Made by a program: the position numbers and the translations under genes
Source: Candidatus Sulfotelmatobacter sp.
Lineage (GTDB): Bacteria > Acidobacteriota > Terriglobia > Terriglobales > Acidobacteriaceae
Assembly (NCBI GenBank): GCA_036500765.1
Contig: DASYBM010000002.1
Location: 62,001-126,000 of the forward strand
Length of the DNA stretch: 64,000 nucleotides
Reading direction: 5' to 3'
Notes under the pieces: model-generated
Databases searched by the model: none
What the model was told of the DNA's origin: nothing
What the model saw: the letters and a program-made list of their open reading frames with translations, nothing else
Part shown: piece by piece, positions 54,385 through 62,475 of the stretch
Layout of the letters: each line of letters starts with the position of its first letter
Numbering within the stretch: the first letter of the stretch is position 1

Positions 54385-55299
54385 ATGATCGGGGCCGCAA
54401 TCCTGCGCCGCACCTCCGGTGTCGTTTGTTTGTTCGTATTGATCGTTGGCAGTTTGGCCACCGCGCAGAGCCGCATCGACTGCAACGCGATGAAGAGCCG
54501 TATCCTGCAGCAGGTGGTTCATTACTGCGTCTATTTGCCGCCAGGCTACGATGCGGGCGGGACGCAGCATGCTCCTGCGCGATATCCTGTGCTCTATTTT
54601 CTGCATGGCCTCGGCGACAACGAACGAACTTTGTTCAATAGCGGCGGCTGGACTCTGCTCGACGATCTGCGCAACCAGCACAAGATGGGAGATTTTCTCA
54701 TCGTCGCGCCCGAGGGCCGCCGCAGCTTCTACATCAACTCCGCCGACGGCGCCGTGCGTTACAACGACTTCTTTTTGCAGGAATTTATGACCCGCATCGA
54801 GAGCGCGTACCGAATTCGGCCAGGCCGCTCCGGACGCGCGCTTGCCGGAATTTCCATGGGTGGTTATGGGGCGCTGCGGCTCGCGTTCGCGCATCCTGAA
54901 TTGTTCTCCGCCGTCAGCGCACAGAGTGCCGCGCTCATTACTGAGTCGCCGCATGATCTGGACTCCGCTTCGCGAACCGGCGCGCCGCTTGCCGGCGTGC
55001 TTGCTCCAGTCTTCGGAAATCCGATTAACGTTGTCCACTGGAATGAAAACAGTCCGTTCGTGCTGGCGAAGAAAAATGCCGCCGCGCTGCGCAAGGTCGC
55101 CATCTATTTCAACTGCGGCCAGGATGACAATTACGGTTTTGAAAAAGGGGCCGCGGCACTGCACGAGGAACTGCAAAAAGAAGGGGTAAAACACGAATAT
55201 CACGCCTATCCCGGCGATCACAGCCTGACCTATTTCATTTCTCACTTCGACGAAGTGATGGAGTTTCATTCGAGGGCCTTCGGCCTGCTCGATCGTTGA
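54385..55299 (+). CDS. Secreted esterase, esterase D/antigen 85-like
   Basis: 304 residues from ATG at 54385, ten bases after the MacB-type permease stop; the earlier in-frame start overlaps the permease. Signal peptide to about residue 28. The alpha/beta fold has 'PVLYFLHGLGDNERTLFN', nucleophile 'AGISMGGYGALRLAF', acidic 'FNCGQDDNYGFEKG' and 'GDHSLTYF' as the histidine. It belongs to the putative esterase family PF00756. Proximity to a transporter operon may reflect co-transcription. The substrate is unknown. Confidence 0.88.
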   Translation: MIGAAILRRTSGVVCLFVLIVGSLATAQSRIDCNAMKSRILQQVVHYCVYLPPGYDAGGTQHAPARYPVLYFLHGLGDNERTLFNSGGWTLLDDLRNQHKMGDFLIVAPEGRRSFYINSADGAVRYNDFFLQEFMTRIESAYRIRPGRSGRALAGISMGGYGALRLAFAHPELFSAVSAQSAALITESPHDLDSASRTGAPLAGVLAPVFGNPINVVHWNENSPFVLAKKNAAALRKVAIYFNCGQDDNYGFEKGAAALHEELQKEGVKHEYHAYPGDHSLTYFISHFDEVMEFHSRAFGLLDR

Positions 55300-55319
55300 C
55301 TGACGAATAGCACTAGTCT

Positions 55320-55346
55320 TTGAGTTCAGTGTCGCTGTTGTAAACT
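55320..55346 (+). promoter_or_regulatory. Possible tRNA-Ser promoter
   Basis: TTGAGT (55320-55325) and TAAACT (55341-55346), spaced by 15 bases, which is short of the optimum. It lies 46 bases upstream of the tRNA 5' end. Confidence 0.3.
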
Positions 55347-55391
55347 AGTGAAGCGGCTGGATCACGCACCGTACGTAAGCTTTTAGAAGCC

Positions 55392-55481
55392 GGAGAGTTG
55401 GCCGAGCGGTTGATGGCACCGGTCTTGAAAACCGGCATACCTTAACGGGTATCGGGGGTTCGAATCCCTCACTCTCCGCCA
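55392..55481 (+). tRNA. tRNA-Ser(UGA)
   Basis: Acceptor stem GGAGAGT pairs with ACTCTCC (55471-55477), followed by encoded GCCA (55478-55481). Anticodon stem CCGGT/ACCGG encloses a seven-base loop CTTGAAA with anticodon TGA at 55426-55428. The variable arm is long (near CATACCTTAACGGGTATC), as class II serine tRNAs require, and the T-loop is GGTTCGAATCC. The 90-base length fits. Confidence 0.97.
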
Positions 55482-55665
55482 GAAATCTAAACCCATCGTA
55501 AATAGGGAGCATTTCTTCCGGCTACCCTGATGTCGGCATATCCGGCCACCTAATAGAAGCGGCATATTGAACCCCACCAAAACCACCCGGCATGGCGAAG
55601 ATTCTGCTTCAAGCCGTGGTCGCCCGATATGGCGACTTCGATGTCGTCATCGGCTGAGTTTTCGG

Positions 55666-56220
55666 TCACTGTTTCAAGTAACGGAGCGCAACGCATCCTG
55701 ATTCGAAAGTCTTGGACTCAACGAGTTTTAGTTGGAATTTCTCCGGCAGGCTGACGCCTTCCAACAACCTTGTTCCTTCTCCTGCAATGATAGGCCCAAC
55801 GACAAAAATAAATTCATCGACCAGGCCCAGCTCTATGAGTTGTGAAGGAACACTTACACCGCCGACTAAAATATTCTTACCTTGTTCTTGTTTCAGCTTC
55901 AGTATTTCGTCGCGCAGGTCGGTACGAACGATTGTTGTGTTTGTATCTTCAGCGCTGCCTAGCGATCGCGAAAAAACAATTTTGTGCGTGGAGATAAAGG
56001 CGCGAGCAAATTCGATCGAGGCTTTTGTCTCAGAATGGTTTTTTGCGACATCAGGCCAATAGGGAACCATCAATTGATAAGTCTTACGCCCAAAGACCTG
56101 CACGTCAACCTCTCGCAAAAGGTGCGTAAAATATTCGAGGATTTCGTCATCGGCTAATTGTTTGGTGTGGTCGACGCAGCCATCCAGCGTGATGTTGATT
56201 GCGTAGATTACGTTTCTCAT
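55666..56220 (-). CDS. RibD C-terminal/DHFR-like reductase
   Basis: 184 residues. 'VIYAINITLDGCVDHTKQLADDE', 'FGRKTYQLMVPYWPDV', 'FISTHKIVFSRSL' and 'NILVGGVSVPSQLIELGLVDEFIFVVGPIIAGEGTRLLEG' are all characteristic of the RibD_C family (PF01872) that resembles dihydrofolate reductase. It likely binds NADPH and reduces an unknown substrate. The DNA is noticeably AT-richer than that on both sides. With its place beside a tRNA gene this suggests recent acquisition. No resistance or riboflavin partner is adjacent. Confidence 0.88.
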   Translation of the reverse strand: MRNVIYAINITLDGCVDHTKQLADDEILEYFTHLLREVDVQVFGRKTYQLMVPYWPDVAKNHSETKASIEFARAFISTHKIVFSRSLGSAEDTNTTIVRTDLRDEILKLKQEQGKNILVGGVSVPSQLIELGLVDEFIFVVGPIIAGEGTRLLEGVSLPEKFQLKLVESKTFESGCVALRYLKQ

Positions 56221-56241
56221 TGGATTATTCTGTCGCCTTTA

Positions 56242-56613
56242 ATGTACCAAAGCTTGTGTGAGAGGCTGGGGCTTTGCGGGCGGTCTTTCGATCCCGCCCG
56301 GCCGCAGGCTCTCATCTACGAGCCAGACGACGGCAGGATGACCCTCGTCGGCGTCGAGTTCATCCTCGACTCGGCGAGTTGGCTAGCTGCCAACAATAAC
56401 ACTGCTCCGGCGCTCGATGGGCAGGTTGTCAACTTCGTTCCCGCGCCGAATCGGTTCGCCATCACGTCGTTCTTCGAGCTCCACGTCTGGGCCTGGCGCG
56501 ACAATCCGCAAGGCTCCAGACTCTTGCGCCACCCGCCGTCACGGTTTGGGAAATCACTCCCTCGTAGCCTAAAATGCTGGCACCCTCCCATTGCATTGGG
56601 GATCCATCATTGA
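56242..56613 (+). pseudogene. Damaged fragment of an unassigned conserved protein
   Basis: An open frame from about 56242 to 56613. The part 'LIYEPDDGRMTLVGVEFILDSASW' to 'RFAITSFFELHVWAWRDNPQG' (56308-56519) has the look of the C-terminal half of a conserved exported protein found in many genomes. The normal ending is lost: the reading frame after 'NPQG' is a jumble, while the next frame reads 'PPAVTVWE', resembling the expected tail. The N-terminal half is missing, at the edge of the AT-rich segment. I judge it a truncated and frameshifted remnant; this is moderate-confidence pattern recognition. Confidence 0.45.
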
Positions 56614-56622
56614 GAGTGAAGT

Positions 56623-58158
56623 ATGTCGAGTGCGACTCCAGCCATCTCCGATCCTGACATTCCGTTCGCCGGAAAAACCGCCGCGCCTTGTGTGTTCGTG
56701 CTGTTCGGGGCGGCGGGCGATCTCACCAAACGCAAGCTGGTTCCCGCCCTGTTTAATCTGGTGAAAGCGAAATTGCTGCCGGACAATTTCGCCATCTTGG
56801 GCGTGTCCGTCGATGACTTGAGTGTGGATGCGTTTCGCAATCAGGTCGGCGAATTTCTTCCCAACGGCGATGGCGACGCTGAGCATCTGAAGTGGCTGCG
56901 GGAGCGGCTGTCGTACGAGCGCGGCGACTTTGGCGATCCCGCGACATTCTCTAAACTTCACGAGCGGCTGGCGGCGATCGACATCGAACGCCAGACTCAG
57001 GCCAACTATCTTTTTTATCTGGCGACGGCTCCCAAGTTTTTCGCATCGATTGTTCAGCAGTTGGGCCGGGCCGGCTTATTGAAGCAAGAAAATCAATTCT
57101 GGCGGCGGGTTGTGATCGAGAAGCCGTTCGGGCAGGATCTGGAGTCGGCGAAGGCTTTGAATCGCGATATCAAGAGCGTGTTGCAAGAAAACCAGATCTA
57201 TCGCATCGACCATTATCTGGGCAAAGAGACGGTGCAGAACATCATGGTGTTTCGGTTCGATAACGCCATCTTCGAGCCGATCTGGAATCGCCGCTATATC
57301 GACCATGTGCAGATCACGAATGCCGAGACGGTTGGAGTGGAGCGCCGCGGACCGTATTTCGACAATGCGGGAACGCTGCGCGACATGGTGCCCAATCATG
57401 TGATGCAGTTGCTGAGCCTGACCGCCATGGAATCTCCGGTGTCGTTTCAAGCCGATGCGGTGCGGAATGAGCAGGCCAAAGTCTTGCATTCGCTTCTGCC
57501 GCTCGACTCCGAACTGGTGTTGCAGCGCAGCGTGCGGGGACAGTATGGCGAGGGGACGCTGGGCGAAGAAAAAGTTCCGCGTTACCGATCGGAGGCTGGA
57601 GTCGCTCCCGAGTCGCGCACCGAAACCTTCGTGGCGCTCAAGCTCAACATCGACAACTGGCGTTGGGCGGGCGTGCCTTTTTATTTGCGCACCGGAAAGC
57701 GGCTGGCCAAACGCCACACCGAGATCGCGATCCGTTTCAAGCGCACGCCGTTCGAATTATTCCGCAATGCACCCCTTCACAAACTGCATACCAACACGCT
57801 CGTGATACAGATCCAACCTGTGGAAGGAATCTCGTTGAGCTTCGGCGCGAAGATTCCCGGCCCTGTGCTGCGCGTGGGATCGGTCGACATGAGTTTCGAG
57901 TACTCGAAATATTTTGGAGCCGATGCCTACACCGGCTACGAAGTTCTGCTGTACGACTGCATGATGGGGGACGCGACTTTGTTCCAACGGGCGGACATGG
58001 TCGAAGCGGGATGGAGCGTGGTCGATCCGGTGCTGGATGTGTGGCGCGCCTTGCCTCCGCGCAAGTTTCCCAATTACGCATCCGGTAGCTGGGGCCCCGC
58101 GGAGGCCGACCAATTACTGGAACTCGACGACCGGCAATGGAGGAAGATTGAGCCATGA
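56623..58158 (+). CDS. zwf: Glucose-6-phosphate 1-dehydrogenase
   Basis: 511 residues, full length. NADP site '[19 protein letters not shown]' near residue 30, active-site '[20 protein letters not shown]' with the catalytic His-containing motif, and '[26 protein letters not shown]' for substrate binding. It oxidises glucose-6-phosphate to 6-phosphogluconolactone, producing NADPH. The N-terminus has a short extension before '[12 protein letters not shown]'. The stop overlaps the glk start by four bases, so the two enzymes that take glucose into the pentose phosphate pathway are translationally linked. Confidence 0.97.
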   Translation: MSSATPAISDPDIPFAGKTAAPCVFVLFGAAGDLTKRKLVPALFNLVKAKLLPDNFAILGVSVDDLSVDAFRNQVGEFLPNGDGDAEHLKWLRERLSYERGDFGDPATFSKLHERLAAIDIERQTQANYLFYLATAPKFFASIVQQLGRAGLLKQENQFWRRVVIEKPFGQDLESAKALNRDIKSVLQENQIYRIDHYLGKETVQNIMVFRFDNAIFEPIWNRRYIDHVQITNAETVGVERRGPYFDNAGTLRDMVPNHVMQLLSLTAMESPVSFQADAVRNEQAKVLHSLLPLDSELVLQRSVRGQYGEGTLGEEKVPRYRSEAGVAPESRTETFVALKLNIDNWRWAGVPFYLRTGKRLAKRHTEIAIRFKRTPFELFRNAPLHKLHTNTLVIQIQPVEGISLSFGAKIPGPVLRVGSVDMSFEYSKYFGADAYTGYEVLLYDCMMGDATLFQRADMVEAGWSVVDPVLDVWRALPPRKFPNYASGSWGPAEADQLLELDDRQWRKIEP

Positions 58159-59162
58159 TTCTTGCAGGCGACATCGGCGCAACTCGTACGCGGCTGGCGG
58201 CCTTCGACACCGAAGGGAGCCGGCTGCAACGCGTGGTCGAGAAAACTTACATGAGCCAGGAACACGACGGCTTGCCGGAAATCCTTACGCAGTTCGTCCG
58301 AACTGAAGGCATTCCCGTGCATAGCGCATGCTTTGGTGTGGCCGGGCCAGTGCGCTCGGGACGAAGCAAGATTTCCAATCTTCCGTGGACCATCGATTCG
58401 CGCGAACTGGCGAAACAACTCAAACTCAATTCCGTCGGACTGCTTAACGATCTGGAAGCCTACGCCTATGGAATCGATGCGCTCGACTCCAAGGATTTCG
58501 TTACGTTGAGTGAAGGCTCGGAAGACGCCGAAGGCAACCGCGCCGTCATCTCCGCCCGCACCGGCCTCGGCGTTGCCGGACTCTATTGGGACGGTTTTCG
58601 GCATCATCCCTTTGCGTGCGAGGGCGGCCACGCCGACTTCGCTCCCAGGAATGAGCTCCAGATGGAATTGCTGGCTTATCTTCTGAAAAAATATGGACGC
58701 ATCAGTTGTGAGCGCATTCTTTCCGGCCCCGGGATCAGGAACATCTATGAATTCCTGCGCGATAGCAAGAGGGCAGAGGAGCCTGCCTGGCTCGGAGAAC
58801 AGATCAATACTGCGCCGGACGTACCAGCGTTGATTTCGCAGATTGCTCTGGAAGGCACCGCCGCGATCTGCAATGAAGCGCTGACCATCTTCGTGAGCGC
58901 CTTTGGAGCGGAGACGGGCAACTGCGCCCTGCACTACATGACACTGGGCGGCATTTTCATCGGCGGGAGCATCGCGGCAAAGATCGTCCCTAGAATGAAA
59001 GATCCTGTGTTCATGCAGTCGTTTCTCGACAAAGGACGCCTGGAGACGGTTCTGCGCGACATGCCGGTGAAGATCATTTTGAACGACGACTGCGGACTGA
59101 TCGGCGCGGCGCGCTACACGCTGGTGCAAAAGGCATTCCGCAGCCGTACGAACGAATCCTGA
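58155..59162 (+). CDS. glk: Glucokinase
   Basis: 335 residues. ATP-site '[17 protein letters not shown]' opens it, followed by '[11 protein letters not shown]', '[12 protein letters not shown]' (the catalytic Asp in 'NDLEA') and '[15 protein letters not shown]'. '[10 protein letters not shown]' and '[17 protein letters not shown]' continue the Glk (PF02685) pattern of E. coli-type glucokinases. It phosphorylates free glucose for the neighbouring Zwf. It overlaps zwf by four bases. Confidence 0.96.
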   Translation: MILAGDIGATRTRLAAFDTEGSRLQRVVEKTYMSQEHDGLPEILTQFVRTEGIPVHSACFGVAGPVRSGRSKISNLPWTIDSRELAKQLKLNSVGLLNDLEAYAYGIDALDSKDFVTLSEGSEDAEGNRAVISARTGLGVAGLYWDGFRHHPFACEGGHADFAPRNELQMELLAYLLKKYGRISCERILSGPGIRNIYEFLRDSKRAEEPAWLGEQINTAPDVPALISQIALEGTAAICNEALTIFVSAFGAETGNCALHYMTLGGIFIGGSIAAKIVPRMKDPVFMQSFLDKGRLETVLRDMPVKIILNDDCGLIGAARYTLVQKAFRSRTNES

Positions 59163-59181
59163 AATCGAGAAGACAAAATCT

Positions 59182-59255
59182 TTAACCACAGAGGGCACCG
59201 AGAATCACAGAGTCTTGGGATTTTCTCTGTAATCCTCGGTATCCTCTGTGGTTAA
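59182..59255. repeat. AACCACAGAGGGCACCGAG palindromic repeat, copy 2
   Basis: TTAACCACAGAGGGCACCGAG..ATCACAGAG (59183-59213) and its inverse CTCTGTAATCCTCGGTATCC..TCTGTGGTTAA (59225-59255). The arms agree at 27 of 31 positions. Same family as the copy at 8692-8763. Its neighbours are glk and the CocE-like gene. Confidence 0.85.
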
Positions 59256-59348
59256 GGGTTTTGAGCTGCCTCTGCCCCGCTTCCCTATCGTGCTCTCGCC
59301 GCGTATGATTTCGCTCCAAGACACTCTACTCTCAGTCACCGAGGCCAA

Positions 59349-61142
59349 ATGATCCGCAGGCTGAACTTCGAAAAACTAATCGCGTCCGCCGTAATCCTCT
59401 GCGCCTTTCTTACCAGCGGCATCGTCCACGCTGCCGACATGTATGAAGTAACGATCGAGCGCAATGTCGCTGCCAAGATGCGCGATGGCGTCATCCTGCG
59501 GGCGGACGTTTACCGCCCGAAAGCGGACGGCAAGTTCCCCGTGCTGTTGCAGCGAACTCCATACAACAAGAGTAATGGAGTGAACTTCGGCGTGCGGGCT
59601 GCGGCCCGCGGATTCGTTGTGATCTTTCAGGATGTGCGCGGACGCTATTCCTCGGAAGGCGAATGGTACACATTCAAACATGAATCCGACGATGGCTACG
59701 ATTCAGTGGAGTGGGCCGCCGCGTTGCCGTATTCCAACGGCAAGGTCGGAATGTTTGGCGGCTCCTATGTCGGCGCAACTCAGATGCTGGCAGCGATCAT
59801 GCATCCGCCGCATCTGGCAGGCATTTGTCCCGTCGTCACCGCCAGCAATTATCACGATGGATGGACGTATCAGGGCGGAGCCTTTGAGCAATGGTTCGAT
59901 GAATCGTGGACGTCCGGCCTGGCTGAGGACACGCTCGATCGCGAGATGGGAAAGAATGTCAATGCGCTGCAAGGAATTTGGAAGCTGCCGCTAACGACCT
60001 ATCCTTTGTTCAATGTGTCTGACCCGCCCGCGGAACTAACTGCGACCAGCGAACTCGCGCCTTACTTCCTCGACTGGCTGGCTCATCCCAGCTATGACGA
60101 CTACTGGAAAAAAGTATCGATCGAGGAGCACTATGCCGACATTCAGGTTCCTGCGCTACACGTGGCGGCATGGTATGACATTTTTCAGGGTGGATCGCTG
60201 CGCAACTTTTCCGGAATCCGCGCTCACGGCGGCGATGGAGCTCGCGCGGGCCAGCGCCTGCTGGTGATCATCGGCGGCCACGCCGGTGACGGACAGAAGA
60301 TCGGCGACGTCGACTTCGGACCAGCCGCGGCGCAATGGAATGAAGACGACGTCACTCTAAGCTGGTACGAGTTCCTGCTGAAAGGAATCCAGAACGATTT
60401 CGCGAAGCAGAAGCCGGTCAGGATTTTCGTGATGGGGCGAAACGAATGGCGCGAAGAGGACGATTGGCCACTGGCGCGGGCTCAGAGCGTGAAGTACTAT
60501 TTGCATTCGGCGGGAGCCGCGAATTCGCTGCGTGGGAACGGCGGTTTATCCACAACGGTGCCGCGCGCGGAAGCGCCCGATCATTACCTCTACGATCCTT
60601 CGAATCCCGCGCCGACCGTCGGAGGGCCTTTGTGCTGCGATAGCTGGCACCTTCCGCCCGGACCCCGCGATCAGCGAGCAGTAGAAAATCGGGACGACGT
60701 TTTGATCTATTCCACTCCTGCGTTCACGCAGGACACCGAAGTGACCGGCCCCGTCAGCCTGGAACTGTTCGCCAAGTCCTCGGCGGTGGACACCGACTTT
60801 ACCGCCAAACTGGTCGACGTTGCGCCCGACGGTTTTGCTCAGAATCTTACCGAGGGGATTTTGCGGGCACGCTATCGCGACTCGCAAGCGAAGCCGTCGC
60901 TGATGAATCCCGGGCAGATTTACAAATTCATGATTGATCTTTGGTCGACGAGCAATCTGTTTCTCAAAGGGCACGTGTTGCGGCTGGAGGTTTCCAGCAG
61001 CAACTTTCCGCGCTTCGACCGAAATCTGAATACCGGGGAGGCGGCGGGTGCGGCGCGGAACTATGTGTCCACCACCAACACCATCTATCACGATGTCGAG
61101 CATCCTTCAGCTCTGATTCTGCCGATGGTGGGAGCGCACTAG
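59349..61142 (+). CDS. Secreted CocE/NonD-type X-Pro dipeptidyl peptidase-like hydrolase
   Basis: 597 residues with a signal peptide (about 1-27, 'IVHAAD'). 'VAAKMRDGVILRADVYRPKADGKFPVLLQRTPYNKSN' and 'VVIFQDVRGRYSSEGEW' are the S15/CocE signature start. The nucleophile is in 'VGMFGGSYVGATQML', the acidic residue near 'VAAWYDIFQGG' and His in 'IGGHAGDGQKIGD'. A C-terminal jelly-roll ('EVTGPVSLELFAKSSAVDTDFTAKLVDVAPDG') completes the XPP domain. Such exported enzymes cleave peptides or esters. It is on the same strand as glk and fucP. Confidence 0.92.
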   Translation: MIRRLNFEKLIASAVILCAFLTSGIVHAADMYEVTIERNVAAKMRDGVILRADVYRPKADGKFPVLLQRTPYNKSNGVNFGVRAAARGFVVIFQDVRGRYSSEGEWYTFKHESDDGYDSVEWAAALPYSNGKVGMFGGSYVGATQMLAAIMHPPHLAGICPVVTASNYHDGWTYQGGAFEQWFDESWTSGLAEDTLDREMGKNVNALQGIWKLPLTTYPLFNVSDPPAELTATSELAPYFLDWLAHPSYDDYWKKVSIEEHYADIQVPALHVAAWYDIFQGGSLRNFSGIRAHGGDGARAGQRLLVIIGGHAGDGQKIGDVDFGPAAAQWNEDDVTLSWYEFLLKGIQNDFAKQKPVRIFVMGRNEWREEDDWPLARAQSVKYYLHSAGAANSLRGNGGLSTTVPRAEAPDHYLYDPSNPAPTVGGPLCCDSWHLPPGPRDQRAVENRDDVLIYSTPAFTQDTEVTGPVSLELFAKSSAVDTDFTAKLVDVAPDGFAQNLTEGILRARYRDSQAKPSLMNPGQIYKFMIDLWSTSNLFLKGHVLRLEVSSSNFPRFDRNLNTGEAAGAARNYVSTTNTIYHDVEHPSALILPMVGAH

Positions 61143-61158
61143 ATAGAAGCGCGCAATT

Positions 61159-62475
61159 ATGAATGTCTTGAGCTCAACACAACCTGCCGTTTCAAATCCC
61201 GGCCCGCGCCATCCCCTTTTTCCTTCCGGCCATCTGGTCCCCTTCATTCTCGTGACGGCCTTATTTTTTCTCTGGGGAATTCCGAACAACCTGAACGACG
61301 TTCTGATTCGTCAGTTCATGAAATCGTTTACTCTGACGCGCACACAGGCCGGATTGGTGCAGTCTGCGTTTTATATGGGCTACTTCCTGCTGGCCATGCC
61401 CGCCGCGTTGCTGATGAGAAAAGCCGGCTACAAAGCCGGATTCGTAATCGGCCTCTTGCTATATGGCAGCGGCTGCTTTCTATTCTGGCCCGCCGCCGTG
61501 GCGGGAAGCTATGGCTTCTTTCTGTTCGCGCTGTTTGTGATTGCCAGCGGATTATCGTTTCTGGAGACGGCCTCCAATCCCTTCATCGCACAACTGGGCG
61601 ATCCGGATACGTCGGAGAGACGGTTGAATTTTTCGCAGGCGTTTAATCCTCTGGGGGCAATCTCGGGCGCGCTGATCGGAACCGTATTTATTTTCTCCGG
61701 CGTGGAACTCTCCCCGCAGGAAGTCGCGTCACGCAAGGCCCAGGGACTCTACGAAGCTTACCTGCGAATGGAAACCCTGCGCGTGATCAAGCCTTATCTC
61801 GTGATTGGCGCAGTCGCAATTTTCTGGGCGCTGCTTATCCTGCGCACGAAGTTTCCCGCCATTCAGAGCGAGCACGAGAGCAGCCGGGGCGACCACGGCC
61901 ACTTCAGAGAACTCCTGCACTATCCGCATTTCTTGTGGGCTGTTGCCGCACAATTTCTATATGTCGGCGCACAGGTCGGCACCTGGAGCTACTTCATCCA
62001 GTACGTTCAGGAATCCACTCATCAAACCGAAAAAATTGCCGGCTATTTTTTGACCGGGACGCTCGCGGCCTTCGGGCTGGGCCGATTCGCCTCGGCTTAC
62101 CTGATGCGCACGATCGCTCCGAACAAGCTGATGGGAGCGTATAGCATTGCGAACATCGTCCTGGTTTCTTTGGGCGTGCTGTTTCCGGGATGGTTCGGTT
62201 TGTGGTGCGTATTTCTTACCAGCTTTTTCATGTCGCTGATGTTCCCGACAATATTTGCCCTTGGATTAAAAGGATTGGGTCCGAACACAAAAATCGGCGG
62301 ATCGCTGCTGGTGATGGCGATCGTGGGCGGCGCAGCTTTGACGCCGATGATGGGATTCATTTCCGAAGCAGCCCACAGCATTGCCGTGGCCTATCTGGTT
62401 CCGCTCGTCTCTTATATCTTTATCGCGATTTATTCTTTCTTCGGGTCAAAGCCGCGAACAGCGTCGGCGAGTTAA
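61159..62475 (+). CDS. FucP/GluP-type sugar:H+ symporter (MFS)
   Basis: 438 residues, twelve transmembrane helices. 'LFFLWGIPNNLNDVLIRQFMKSF' and 'VQSAFYMGYFLLAMPAALLMRKAGYKAGFVIGLLLYGSGC' are the FucP-family marks (proline-rich first loop and Asn-Asn-Leu-Asn-Asp motif), and 'SFLETASNPFIAQLGDP' with 'LNFSQAFNPLGAISGALIG' are also family hallmarks. It imports L-fucose, glucose or galactose with protons. Presence after zwf-glk suggests glucose or galactose as the real substrate. The stop codon overlaps the czcA stop by four bases, end to end. Confidence 0.93.
   Translation: MNVLSSTQPAVSNPGPRHPLFPSGHLVPFILVTALFFLWGIPNNLNDVLIRQFMKSFTLTRTQAGLVQSAFYMGYFLLAMPAALLMRKAGYKAGFVIGLLLYGSGCFLFWPAAVAGSYGFFLFALFVIASGLSFLETASNPFIAQLGDPDTSERRLNFSQAFNPLGAISGALIGTVFIFSGVELSPQEVASRKAQGLYEAYLRMETLRVIKPYLVIGAVAIFWALLILRTKFPAIQSEHESSRGDHGHFRELLHYPHFLWAVAAQFLYVGAQVGTWSYFIQYVQESTHQTEKIAGYFLTGTLAAFGLGRFASAYLMRTIAPNKLMGAYSIANIVLVSLGVLFPGWFGLWCVFLTSFFMSLMFPTIFALGLKGLGPNTKIGGSLLVMAIVGGAALTPMMGFISEAAHSIAVAYLVPLVSYIFIAIYSFFGSKPRTASAS

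Noticed and set aside
55383..55586. Minus-strand open frame with 'RVRDSNPRYP' and 'FQDRCHQPLGQLSG'
   Set aside because: It is the reverse complement of the tRNA-Ser gene, a well-known spurious protein that appears in many databases.
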